The notes beneath the pieces were generated by a model, which saw nothing but the letters and a program-made list of their open reading frames with translations, was not told the origin of the DNA and did not search any database. Below, piece after piece: positions 49,828 through 61,661 of a stretch of DNA of 64,000 bases (its first letter is position 1; every line of letters begins with the position of its first letter). Source of the DNA: Penelope pileata (taxonomy: Eukaryota > Chordata > Aves > Galliformes > Cracidae); assembly GCA_013396635.1 (NCBI GenBank), contig WBMW01000076.1, positions 346,217-410,216 of the forward strand, written 5' to 3'. The position numbers and the translations under genes were made by a program.

Positions 49828-50289
49828 TTGTAAAAAGAAGGTAGAGATAGGGGGAAAAAGAAATCCAATAAGGAAGGAAAAGGACATGGAAGTGAGAAAA
49901 CAATAACGGATGTTCCAGACACACATCTAGAACTTCACTGATACCAGAATGGATGGTGATGACCTCATCTCACTCTGTCTATAGCTTCAGTTTGCAAAGA
50001 CATTTCTGATCAGAAAAAGCCTTAGAAGGTTAGAGTGTGTGACTTTATCTCAAGGTAAGATCCCAAGGTGGGAGATGTGAGGAGGTACAGTAGAGAAATT
50101 TGCTTCTTTCAGGCCAGCATATATTCATAACCTTTCCCTTTTCTTCCCATTTCCTTTCATTCAGTTTTACAGAATATTTAACTTTACAGATGAAATTTTA
50201 TCCAATTTGACCTACCAAATAGAGGACAAGATTTACTCCTCAGACTACTCTTAGTGAACCTAACAATGCAAACTGTAAGTCTTCAGTAG

Positions 50290-50550
50290 GCTATGAAGAG
50301 CTCTTGTTCTCTGAAGAAGCAATAAGTATTACAGGAGTAATCTGCTCCACTCCATCTTTCTTTCTCCCTTTCTTAAAAACAGGAGTGATATTTCCATTTT
50401 TCCTGTCAACAGCGACTTCACTTGACAGCCATCACTTTTCAAATGTGATGGAGAGCGGCTTGGCAACTACACCAGTCAGTTCCTTCAGGACCCCGGCATG
50501 CATGTCATCGGGCCCCATAGACATGTACACATTCAGTCTCATCACATTCA
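50290..50550 (-). mobile_element. CR1 reverse transcriptase N-terminal fragment, antisense
   Basis: On the minus strand the sequence encodes 'MSMGPDDMHAGVLKELTG', then 'VVAKPLSITFEK', and, after a stop, the 'VPADWKKG.I.PIFKKG' region in damaged form. This is the start of the CR1 reverse transcriptase domain (family pattern 'GPD.MHPRVL.ELA' and 'VAKPLSI.FE'). Both ends are cut; there is no 3' tail. It could be a piece of the same ancestral insertion as other nearby minus-strand CR1 pieces, but distance makes that unlikely. Confidence 0.88.
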
Positions 50551-52050
50551 TGTCACAAACATAGGAACAAACAAGACATCTATACTCTAGATTCTATCTA
50601 TGGATATTTCTTTAATTTCACAGATCCCCAAGCTGTCTGTTGTCCAGATCTTGCACAGACAACCCTGAGTATCAAAATACCTTTCCTAGACAGTGCACAG
50701 AGGAAAGGTATGACCAATATGAGATACCTGCTGTTGTATCACCCTTGAGTCAAAATCCATCAGGATCCATAAATTGGAGTCCACCTGGAATAGCTCATTA
50801 CAAAGAAACCACCATAATTTACCTGCATGATGTCATTTTAAATATGAAGGAAACAGCAGAGAAAGAAAAGGAGAAAACAGTCTCTTGCATTTTACCTTCT
50901 TTGTTCCTTCTGTCAACAGTGAGTTTTGTGAAAGCTGAGGGCAAACAAGGAGTAACATACCAGGTTTTCTGGCTGGGTCAGGAAGATCTACTCCCAGAGG
51001 ACAAGAGGAGACAGATGTTGGCTGCTGGGTGATCAAAGGTGGAAGTGCTGTCAGAGTGAATGTAACGTGTCTTATCTCTATTTATGCCTGTTTTGTGAGG
51101 GTGAATTCCTACACTGCCCAAACTCTTTTCCTTATAAGAAAGTTTTGGTTGAGCAATTGTGAGCCAGAGGAGCTGAGACAAGGACCTGGACCATTTCAGT
51201 GTGTGATATAAATGAGGTTTTTCATTTCTTACCACAAAAGAGTATTTTTGTGAAGGAGGTTGCTTTGCATAAGTGCGTTCACTAGCATAAAATATTGTTG
51301 AAGAAAAGAGCAATAATATATCACAGCTTCTTTACTTACAGCCAGTTGAAGTAAATTGGTAAGGTGAACAGCAAGCAGCAGATGAGATCTTGATGAGTGA
51401 TACATCTCCTGCTTCTGAGAGGAAATTTTTGCCTGAGAGTAGTAAAACCAAGACCACCAAAGAGGGAAAAATACCACAGCTCTCAGTTGTCTCAAGTGAA
51501 ATCTCTGCTGCCTCAGCAAACGAGCAGTGTAAGGTAGAAGGTGATATTGGCATGGAGACAGCGTGGGAGAGAAGTATACTTATTCTGCTCCGAACTCAGC
51601 TTAAAGCAGCTGACAACAGTCAGGAGCAGAAGCCGAAGACAGCGTGACTCTAGGAGAGCTCAAATGATGCAAGTCTTTGGAAAATAATCCTTGTCTTATT
51701 GATCAGCTTAACAGTAGAATGTCTGAAATAAATTGCCTAGTTAAGAGAAGAAACAGAAGAACTGAAAGAGGGGAACTGATTTAATGGAGAAGTAAATCTC
51801 TGTGCTAGATTTGTGGTGGATTAATTTCCTTATTTAAAATGGAGAAGTCTCCAGAGAGTTAAATCTTGCCACTTACGAAACAGGATGGCTTAGAAAACAA
51901 GGTAGCTTATGAAATGGAATTTTTCCCATCCCTAATCTTAAAGAAAATAGTAGGGAGAAACACATTTTTGTCCCCCCTTCATAAAGAGAATTTTTAAACC
52001 TATAATGTAACCAGGATATACTGCACAACATTGGACAAAACCAACTAAAA
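50551..52050. other. Single-copy stretch with unexplained chance-like frames
   Basis: A 130-codon plus-strand frame at 50640-51032 and an 85-codon frame at 51390-51647 exist. Neither has a recognisable domain, signal or splice context, and minus-strand frames overlap both. I treat them as chance. No RNA gene is seen. Confidence 0.5.
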
Positions 52051-52279
52051 CAGAATCACAGAATCACAGAATTGCAGGGGTTGGAAGGGACCTCAAGAGA
52101 TCATCGAGTCCAACCCCCTGCCAGAGCAGGGTCCCTACAGCAGGTTGCACAGGTAGGCGTCCAGGTGGGTCTTGAATATCTCCAGGGAAGGAGACTCCAC
52201 AACCTCCCTGGGCAGCCTGTTCCAGTGCTCCGTCACCCGCACTGTGAAGAAGTTCTTCCGCATGTTGGTGTGGAAGTTT
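52051..52279 (-). mobile_element. CR1 3' end, antisense, well preserved
   Basis: The stretch starts on the plus strand with octamer tail units (CAGAATCA repeated, 52051-52070), then the CR1 3' untranslated motifs (GTTGGAAGGGACCTCAAGAGATCATC, about 52079-52104). The minus-strand frame of the ORF2 C-terminus follows ('HWNRLPREVVESPSLEIF' type). The element is 5'-truncated at about 52279. The sequence is close to a CR1 consensus with few visible changes, which suggests it is the youngest or one of the youngest CR1 copies in the window. Confidence 0.93.
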
Positions 52280-54479
52280 CAATGAAACCAGAAAGAACAA
52301 AAATTTCCTGGATAAACAAGGAACATTGCAGAATTATGGAAGAAACTGTGAGATTGTATGACAACAGTTAGGCTTAAAGGTCCTAACTGGCCCAAGCGAC
52401 TTGAGGACATGAAGATGGCAGCATCCTAGGTCCACTAGTGTTGGTGGTTTGGAAGTTTTTATGGTGCTTGCTTTCATCAGGCCTGAAGTCTGGAGTACCA
52501 ATTGCAGTATAGTTGTAGGGTAGCTTGCAGCAGAAAATCTTTAATTCCTAGACACTGTATTTCCTCATCCTGTACAAGAGACAGCATCAAGGGACAACAT
52601 TTCAGTAAGTTTCAGGACATGTCTTATGTCGGGTTGTTTTCCCTTTCGGTGTAAAAAAAATTAAAAAAATAAAAAAAAATAAAAAAAAATAAAAAGAAGA
52701 AAGAAAAAAAGAAAAAAAGCCCCCTCAATTTCTGCATAAAACATATTCTAAGCACTGTAAATTGCATTTTGCACCAAGATGTCGGTAGATAAATTTGGAT
52801 CTCTCTTGAGTGTGAGTAGTAACCAGCATCAAGAATTTGAAAGCTTGAGCTGAAAAATATAGGCAACAGTTAATTTTGTTGTTGTAAGAAAATGGTCATA
52901 TATCTTTCATTTTGCAGTGTTTTGCTGATCAAAACCAGATAACTGCATTTGATGAGTTGTCTTTATATCCTTTGATTTTTCACCTCAAGTGCACTAATGG
53001 GTGCTCCAGCATCGGAGTTCCTAGCTTTAAATGGCCAACAGCAGGGGCTTATTGGGATGTATCTCCTGACCCTGCTGTGACAAATACGCAGCTTCAGGAT
53101 ATCAGCAGGCTTGAAGATAAATATAACCCATCAAATTTCTGTTAGCCTGCGTGATCATCCCTATTGCTTTCTAGCAATATTTTAACATTATGTTTTCTTC
53201 CATGGTTCACCAGACCAGAGAAACAGATTGCTCTCACTTGACTTTATAACCAATTTCTGAATTTTTTATTGGTGTTTTGTAGTCTTATTTCTCAGAAGTA
53301 GTTTTGACTTCTTCATGTGCTTTCAGCTAGATTATTTGGCTCAAGTATTAATCCACTGTATTTAACCCATTACACATGACTTTACACATTTCTGCAGCAC
53401 AGGGCTTCACTTGTCCTATTCTGTCTTCGGCACAATATAAACACCTCTGAAGCCATATAAGAAAAGATGCCATGTAAATTCAGCACATTGGACTGAAGCC
53501 TTTACAGATTTTTCTGCACAGCAAGTCTTTTGGGATTGCAGATTTCATTACCAGGTTCTTCAGAGCATGCCAGAGAGGTTAATAACTTCAGTGCCAGTTC
53601 ATGGGTGCTGAGGCCAACATTGCAGTTGATATAAATATGAAAATACGTCACCTTGTTCAAATAGGTTTTTCCTCTACTATCAACTTTATTATTTCCAGCA
53701 TCACTTTGTGCTGCTGGAGTTATTTGCCAGCTTATTCTACTACCTTAGAAAGCCTTGCAGATAACCACAGGGCAAATTCAATTACAAACTTTAATTCAAA
53801 TATTCGTTCATGTGAAAATCTACAGTATGAACTAGTAGCAGCAAACTGTCATTACTCATAAAAATGTTCTGAAATATATTTCTGAAGTATGTTTTGTTGT
53901 ATTTCTAGTAACAATGCAACTGTTTCATTAAATGAGGGGAATGCTCTATTCATGTGCTCTTTATTATTCATAATAAGATTTACAACCTATCATCATTAGA
54001 AAGTATCTTTTCAGATGTTGCTAAAAAGATTTTTAATATTAATTTTCATGATTATTTCCTTGAAGAACAGTACTTGAAAAAGGATAAATGGCTGTGCTGT
54101 AGTCGATTCAATTACTCTTTGCATGGGTTAACTAAATTAATCATTCTCCCTATAGCAAAGTTTCATATTTATTTTCTCCTGAACTTTAATCCAGCTTTCA
54201 TCATACATAAACTTGTGGCTACTCTCTTGTGGGAAAATGAGTTTTCATATCATTACAACTGCATATCTTCAATAAGAAGAAACTTTTATGTCCTGCTTTG
54301 AAATCTGCAAATAATAAAGTCTCCTGTTAGTAGTTCAGTTGTAAATTTTCTGTTAAAAGAGAGGCTTAAACTGAATGAAGTAAAAGGAAATTTTCATAAA
54401 AAAAAATATCTAGTTGTACACTGAATTATAATCTATATTAACTTGTGAGGAATTCAGAAATCATTATTTTTCAAATAGG
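52280..54479. other. Single-copy AT-rich stretch
   Basis: No gene or transposon recognised, apart from the A-rich simple repeat at 52653-52718. Plus-strand frames of 86 and 115 codons at 53601-53861 and 53954-54301 show no family signal and have the amino-acid make-up of AT-rich chance frames. Confidence 0.55.
52653..52718 (+). repeat. A-rich simple repeat (A7-9 T / A5-8 G)
   Basis: Runs of seven to nine A separated by single T, then by single G. It may be an old retroelement A-tail expanded by slippage, but no element body adjoins it. Confidence 0.9.
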
Positions 54480-54850
54480 CGGTGGTACTAGGGGGCTAAA
54501 TAATATCAAAAAAAACACCCTTCTTCACTTTTTACACTCTGCATATGTGAGGCCCCACCTGGATTACTACATCCAGGTCTGGGGTCTCCAGCACAAGACA
54601 GATGTGAACCTGTTAGAGAAGGTCCAGCGGAGGGCCACAAAATTGGTCAGAGGGTTGGAACACCTCTCATACAAAGAAAGGTTAGGATAACTGGGGTTGT
54701 TTAGCCTAGAGAAGAGAAAGCTCTATGAAGACCATATTGCAGCCTTTCAGTGCTTAAAGAGAGCTTGTAAGAAAGGTGGAGAAAGACGTTACAAGTACCT
54801 GTGGTGTTAAGAAAAGGGGTGATGGTTTTAAACTGAAAGAGGGAGATGAA
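54480..54850 (+). mobile_element. CR1 ORF2 C-terminal fragment without 3' tail
   Basis: The frame at 54445-54690 contains 'LLHFLHSAYVRPHLDYYIQ' and 'LLEKVQRRATKLVRGLEHLS', the thumb and C-terminal part of the CR1 reverse transcriptase (family: 'LYSALVRPHLEYC.QFW' and 'LLERVQRRATKM..GLEHLSYEERL'). A stop follows at 54688-54690, and 'LGLFSLEKRKL' continues in the same frame. Similarity fades near 54850, before the 'FHLNMRKNFF' segment, so the 3' end is deleted. A CR1 lacking its 3' end must have lost it after insertion. Confidence 0.88.
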
Positions 54851-56260
54851 ATGTGTGTTCCTGCAACTGCATGTATCCATATATTTGGTAGGAGTTTTGT
54901 GATGCTCTATTAGTGCTAATGGCAGGAAGCATAAGGATATTTTTATAAATCAATAAACATAGAATTAGGTTTTAAAGTCAAAAGGTTTTAAAGTCACTAT
55001 ACAAAAGTTGTATGAAATTTATTTTGTATTCCAGACATGATTTTACATTAGTGCTTCTTGAGAAAACAATATTTCAAAATCAGCCTTGAAAATTTAGTTG
55101 TAGTTGTCACATCTCAAGTTACCAGCCAGGCTCTTACATAGCTTCAAATCATGTGTGGCATTGAAGTGACTTCTCATGCATCTCCTACACAGATGAGGGA
55201 GAGTTTAAAACCAGCAGTTCTACCATAAGGAAACCTCTCCCTGGACCTCAGCCACTGCCTTTGAGTAGCTACCTCACAAGCCATAAAATCTAACCAAGTG
55301 AAAAGGTGGCCACACATTTCAAGCAAAGCTTCTCATATGAAAAATAGACCTTTGAGCAAATAACTGATGAGTGATAATGGTGCTCTAACAGAGTATTAAC
55401 CATGCTGCAAGACTATATAGATTCTGCTCCCAAAGGATAACAGACTTGCCATCCTCTTTTAGAAATCTGATTCTCAGAGCAGGTAGACATAATTTTTTAA
55501 GTCACCCCATCTACTCTCCAATGACTCTCCACTCAAACCAATATGTGACCTTTTACCTAAAGCTACTGTTTTACACATATTTTAGATCGTAGTGACTGTG
55601 TGATTTGCTTTGACAAGCGCACTGATGGCTTTGTCATTAGGTAAGCTAGGACAAAGACCAAAAAAATGTGAAAATAAGCTCAGAAAAGAATACATTAACC
55701 CTCATGTAACCCATAAGCCGTTCAGGTGTACAGTACAGAATACTTCTTCTCTGAAGCCTTTATGAAAGGGCAGCTGCTACAGAGCACTGTATTTTGTACA
55801 TTCAAAGAGAGCTGTGATGCATAGGAGAGACCATCAGAGTTCACTGGAGAACAGCCAGACTCTCAGTTAGGTAGCATACCTACTGCAAAAGTGAAGTATT
55901 GCAAAACATCTCACTGAAAGCATTGTTCTAATGTTGTATGTAGTTCAATGGCTGTTTTCAATGAGTTGATTACATCAAGCCAATGTGTTACACTGAAGAT
56001 TGTCATACAAGTCCCAGAGCACACAACAGACCAGCAAAAGGCAATTAACCTGATTTCTAATGGGAGTTGTTTTTTGTCTAATTTCATTCAAAATAAAGAC
56101 CATGAATATCGTCACTGTGTTTCAAAATGGAATGTTTTTCAATAAAATTGGAATGGCTGCTGAAAATGAAGTCAAGAAGTTTCCTCCAAAACAGCAGGTT
56201 TGGGGCTGTAGATCATAAGAAACACAATAGCACAAGTTCCCCCCTTAGAAGTTTGCAAAA
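54851..56260. other. Single-copy AT-rich stretch
   Basis: No gene or mobile element recognised. A perfect 14-base direct repeat with a 2-base spacer lies at 54967-54996. Confidence 0.55.
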
Positions 56261-56325
56261 CTTTGCCTGAGATTGCTAAAAAATCTATCCAAAGCAATTT
56301 CACTGCTTTGTTCACAGAACACAAC
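56261..56325 (+). repeat. Unclassified dispersed repeat, copy 2
   Basis: This is related to 26600-26661 in the same orientation (CTTTGCCTGAGATTGC ... TTCACAGAACACAAC). It is followed after 9 bases by a minus-strand CR1 fragment, which is absent at copy 1, so the shared segment is not part of CR1. The family is not recognised. Confidence 0.7.
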
Positions 56326-56334
56326 CCCTTACTC

Positions 56335-56487
56335 TTTTCAGGGATGCCTTCCACTAGATCAGGTTGCTCAAAGACCCACCCAGCCTGGCCTTGAACACCT
56401 CCAGGGGTCTGGCATGCACAGCTTCTCTGGGCAACCTATTCCAGTGTCTCACCATCCTCTGAGGAAATAATTTCTTCCTAATTCTTC
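56335..56487 (-). mobile_element. CR1 ORF2 C-terminal fragment, antisense
   Basis: On the minus strand it encodes a degenerate 'HWNRLPREAV.AP.LEVFKARLG' (the CR1 C-terminus) preceded by a broken 'RKKLFP' segment. The 3' untranslated region and octamer tail that should lie at lower coordinates are missing. Similarity is seen in CTGGCCTTGAACACCTCCAG and CTTCTCTGGGCAACCTATTC on the plus strand. Confidence 0.87.
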
Positions 56488-59400
56488 CATTTTCGTAAAG
56501 AACACTAGAAATTTTGTGTCTGGTTCAAATAGACTAAGAAGGATAAATAATATGTTGTTTGAGTTTGCACTGTGAGCACTTATAATTGAACAAAATGGGT
56601 GAATAAAATACCTTGATACAGGTTTTCCTGTGCCACTTACTTTTCCATGAACTTCTGTATATTTAATACTGTTTACTTACTGCAGTTTCAGGTTGCTTCA
56701 AAAATTTGTATCATCAGAAGACAATTTTAACAAATAGTTGTCTGCAATGGAAAATCAGTAAGGGCATTGAATGGTAATACACTTAAAAGTATGGGCAGTT
56801 AGAGGACTGAGTTTTGGAATTGACTTCCCATGACAAAATAAATTGGATAACTTAAGTTCTTGAGAAATTGTATCGAGCTACTTTGCAAGCATAGGAAGGC
56901 AACTCTACTTGGACAGTCTTTTGAGTGCAGGTTAGCTACATAATGCACTGTGAAGGGTGTATAATTTCTTTTTTGAAAATGAAAATATAGAGTTAACAGC
57001 ACAGTTTTTCTTGAGGATGTGAATTTGACAGCAAATTCCCTGGCTGTAAGAGGCCTTGCTTGCAATAAGTCACCTCCTGACAACCCCAGAATCACAGGCA
57101 GAAATGAATCTGAATAAATTAAATTGAATACTTCTATCCTAAAGCGGTGTGTGTGTTGCTTTTACTTCCTTTCCCTTTCTTCTTCTAGCACCTGTTTGTT
57201 CTACCATCTTCCACTCTTCTTAGTCTTTATTTCTCTGCACAACAACATAGGAGTTACAGGAAAGAAGATTTAAGAACTACTTAATTGAATTGTTCTTTGG
57301 TGGTGGTGGTTGTTTCGACACCATGTAAATGCTTCTTTGTCTATGGAAAGATTTAAGACATGAATAAGAACTTTACCTAATTAAATTCTAAATTATTTTG
57401 TTTCCCTTTGCCTCTGGTCACTCTCATCTCTCTCACATTTTATCATGTTCTTGCTCATGTTCCTGGTTATGACCGTGTGTCCTAACCATTTCTTTCCCTA
57501 AAAAAGTATTTCCTTTTTTTTTCACCATCTTTTTCTTCACTCTCCCTTTTCAGGCTTTTCTCATGTTTTTGTTTTTTTTTTTTTTTCTTATTTTCGCCTC
57601 AGAGGTTGTATTTTCTGCTATAGGTAAAGCCTCAGGTGTATTGGCAAGACTTGAACCTTGGTCTCAAGTGTTTCACTCTGAAATCCCTTGAGACTCAGTG
57701 TCTTTCTGCCTGGAAGCTAGTTTAGGAAATCTCAAAACTGAACTCATTTGAACCCAGAAGAACCGGTGTAAATGACGAGGTTGGATGATGTGACTCATGC
57801 TGCCGTTGCAGCTAGTTTGCATTACTCTTAAGCCCATATCTCACTGCTTTAAAAAAAGTTTTTAGTAATTCTATTCAGGATTTTTTCAGAAACCTTTTTA
57901 TAATTAAATAATAATCATTATCATTTAATAATAATAATGATTATTTACAAATACATTTCTGATTTAGACAATGATTCCTTCATTTAGAAGGGTTCTATTT
58001 CAATACAGTTTAACTGTAAAGTCTTGATACAAAATAACTTCTATCTGACATCATTCTATAGCAACACATGAAAAATAAAATAAAATACTGAAACAATATT
58101 CCAGTAATATCCATTTTGAAATTATTTGGAAAATTTTCTATATGTTTTTCATAAAAATGTTCAGACTTCATTTTCATGGTGATTTGTCACAGGAAAAAAA
58201 TGAAGTCTTTAAAATGCCCTCAACGACAGATGCAACTTCTGTGCTTTTGGTGCATTTGTTATATTTAGTAGCACAGAGAAATTTTTGTTTTGTAACTATA
58301 CAGCTGTATTTGTACCCATTTGATTCTACACCATAGCAGTGCATACTAATTTATTTTCTCCACTTGTCATCTTCATAATCATTGGTCTTACATTCATCCT
58401 GGTTTATTGCACAAACTAATTTAATACTTTAATAATGGAATAAATTGTACACTGTAACTCCAGCTTTAAATGCCTATTTCATTAACATTTTATAATTTTA
58501 TTTTCCACATAAGATCTGCCATATAACTCCCTGTTTCTCCAGTGAATCATTTTACAGCTTTATTCAATATTTGGAATAAATTTAATATAATCACCAGAGC
58601 TCATATCCTACATCATATTAAATACACCTCAGCCAGGTGTTTCAGATTACATTTGCTGAGCCATTAGAAGTTTACAAATGAATACATACAAAAAAGTCTT
58701 CCAAAACAGATTTATTAGTATTTTCTGTTTATCACCAAAATGACCTGCCACATGTTGAAAACTGGATGGATGGATAGGCAGTATCAGCATTCCTTTTCCT
58801 CATACACAAATTGTACTACCGACTACTTAAAACACAGAAGGTTTCTCACAATGACAGTGTATCTGATTTATTTAACCACATACTACATTTTAACCTGCTC
58901 TCTAATAGCACTCATGTTTGATGTGGAGACTGTTGGCATATTCTTCTATTCCAGAGGTTTCTTTTCTTAGATCCCAGCCAGCGTCTCTGAAACCAGTAAA
59001 GCTCCCTCCTGAAAGAAAGAAATAAAACAGATTCTCCTTCATGAACAGCACTGCTTATCTGCCTTGGTTTTGCTGTCTCCAGGGGCTATAACATTCATAT
59101 AGGCACAGACTGGTAACTTAGATATTTGGATTCCAGCACAACAACCCATAAAACCTCTTGAGACCACTTCGGTACCTGCGCAGCAGGATACCCAGGCTGG
59201 GCCAAGGCGATTGAGCAGCCTAGCAAAAGTCACATTAGCACAGCCAGGATCACCAGGCTTGTGTCAGTGGAGCAAGAGGGCAATGGCCTATGGAGACCTC
59301 TGAAGTGTTCAGCTGGAGGCACACAGTCTTGGCATCATGTACATTTCCCAAAAATGTGTGTTCATTTTTTACATAATAACAGCAAAAGAAAGGCCCCAGA

Positions 59401-61659
59401 TCATTTCTGCTCTTCATCAGGCTACTGGCGGACTCTGGTTTGCTTCTGGGCTCCCTCTTACAAAATCCCATGAGCCTTGCGTATGTCTTGGCTTCAGAAG
59501 AAGGAGCAGAATCACCTCATCCTGGAAGACTGAAGTCACCTCATTGTGGAAGCTCTTCCCTAGCATAGGAGTGTGTGGAAGGGGTGACTCTGCAAGCTGC
59601 ACAGATGGAGGGAGGGATGTGCCTACTTCTGGAGGTATAGTGTCACCAAATGTCCCTATGCTTCTTCCAGCATCACAGCAGAGGTTGGGCCCCTACTGCC
59701 CATTCTGCAGTAGGCAGGCACTGACTCCTCTTCCTGGGAATGTAAGGACAAAGTGGAGCATCCACATTATTTTACATGCATCCAAGATTACCGGAAGGGT
59801 ATATCAGAATATCTCTGATATTTAGGTACCAAAACAGGATTTTTCTGCCTAATGTAGATGTTGACCATATAGATGTCTCCACGTGGCCTAGTGACAATGT
59901 TATGCCAAGATAGCCAATGAAGAATCCACTTTAGATGTGAAAATATTTGTAGGTAGGTTAGCTGAAATATGGCCAATATCTTCTTCCCACTGCTGTGAAG
60001 AGTAAGTAATTCTATGTGAATGTACACATTCTCCAAACTCCATTCCTAGAAACTGATCAAACATTACAGGGAATGTATTACAAAGAGAAAAAATCAGCTT
60101 AACAGTATGAAGTTCTGAGTATGAATTCATAACCATTGATCTAACCCACAGTTAGGTCTAATGTAACCTAATCCATTTTTCATACACATTAGAGTAAACA
60201 TGGAATAAACTGGAATTGACTCACTGAAACAAAGGGATTTACTTCTTTGAAGAAGCAGTGAGATAAGCTCCTGAACAAATGAATAGAATTGAAAGAAAAG
60301 ACATAAACTACATTCTGACCATAAAGATACATAGGCATTTCTCAGCTGCAAAGTTTCTTATGTTCTTGTAAAAACGTAATACTTTACCCTCAAAAGAGAT
60401 ATTAAAGTTGAGAGGAAATAAGAGCAGAGAAATAGCTGCTGCTCTGAGTTTGAAGGGTATTCTAGCTCATCAAACATAACCTTTGAGAGAAAGGTAAAGA
60501 GAGTCTTTAAGCTCATCAGGGAAAGAGCTTATATGACATTTCCCAAATCTACTTACCAACAGTCCAACCAGCTGCAGCAGCAAGTCCTGGACTGCCGCGG
60601 AGCAGAAGAGAGCAGGGATGGCTGCCATGTCCTGTCTCACAGCCTGACACATTTTCAGCTCTAACCATTGCCATTCATTTTTCCATTTTACAGAGCTGGG
60701 ACAGATTAATTTTCTATTGGTTTTCAAAAGAGGGCACTATCTGTGTATTTTTTTGTGATTCACAATGCATTTAATAGCTTGATAAGGATTCTGACTGGTG
60801 AAAGAAATCCAAGGCACCTCAGTGAAGACAAAAAGCTTCAAGGACTGAGTTAGCAAAATATTCCTGGCAAAAGTGTGAAGAAGGAAGAGATGCAAGGGCT
60901 GCTCTGGGTCTCTGTCCCCTGTGCATAGATTCTCTGTGCCACCATAATGAAATACATTTCTCATTGAGTTATGTAAATAAGACTTTTGGAAGAAGTTCCT
61001 GCGAGATTGTCATCAGATTTCCTGTGTCTCTGCAGTCATGTTTTTTGTTCCAAAACCAACTGTTCCTCATTTTAAATCGTTTTACCTCCTGCTCGAAATT
61101 ATCATCACCCACTACTTTATCCCACAAAAACTTCACCTCATTGCCTCTTTTCTCTAATTTAAAATGCATGCGTGCACATTCTTTCTTTGCTGATATCTCA
61201 CTTTCCCTTACTAGAGCATTATGACAGTGTTCACACATTAACAGCAGCCATATTTTTGTTTTCTTCTGCATCCTTTAAATACAGTCTTGATTTCTGTTGC
61301 TGCTGCTCCTTTAAACATAACAAGCATGCACTTAAGACAAATGCTTAGTTGCCTATGTGGACAGTAGCAACCCAATACCAGAAATTCTGAGTAAAGCTAT
61401 GAATATATATTGCTACTGTTCTTTGTTAGTAAAAGCAGGAATGAACACTGGGATCCATAAGATGAATATTCCCTAAACAATGCTCTACTTTATGGATGTA
61501 GTAGTACTACTGTGATTTGCATATCTTTATTTTTTCTTAGAATAAAAACATATAACTTTGTTATAGTTCTGAAGTTACCAATGAACCATTTACACACTAC
61601 TAGAAATGATTATGTGTATTTGTTAGAGTACAAAAATTTAATGATAAAGAAGCTAGAAA
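56488..61659. other. Single-copy stretch, GC-richer patch near 59000-59750
   Basis: No gene is recognised. A T-run lies at about 57566-57586 in a pyrimidine-rich stretch, and an AT-only inverted repeat at 57910-57945. About 59000-59750 is more GC-rich and contains the longest open frame in the window (162 codons, 59337-59825). That frame shows no domain, and shorter frames overlap it on the other strand. An AATAAA occurs at 59021 just before the patch. Confidence 0.5.
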
Positions 61660-61661
61660 TA
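61660..61661 (+). repeat. TA target duplication, left copy
   Basis: A TA dinucleotide directly precedes the mariner terminal repeat and is repeated at 62226-62227. Mariner elements insert at TA and duplicate it. Confidence 0.7.

Larger units (their letters stand above)
47141..50289. other. Single-copy stretch with polypurine tracts
   Basis: No gene recognised. Two long purine tracts lie at 49519-49578 and 49787-49827. Short GAGGGC repetition is seen near 49081-49096. Overlapping chance frames occur on both strands around 48845-49150. Confidence 0.5.

Noticed and set aside
50640..51032. 130-codon open frame, plus strand, following the CR1 fragment
   Set aside because: There is no match to CR1 or any other family that I can recognise, and minus-strand frames overlap it. 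Treated as a chance frame.
52072..52371. 99-codon plus-strand frame
   Set aside because: It is the antisense shadow of the minus-strand CR1 3' end at 52051-52279.
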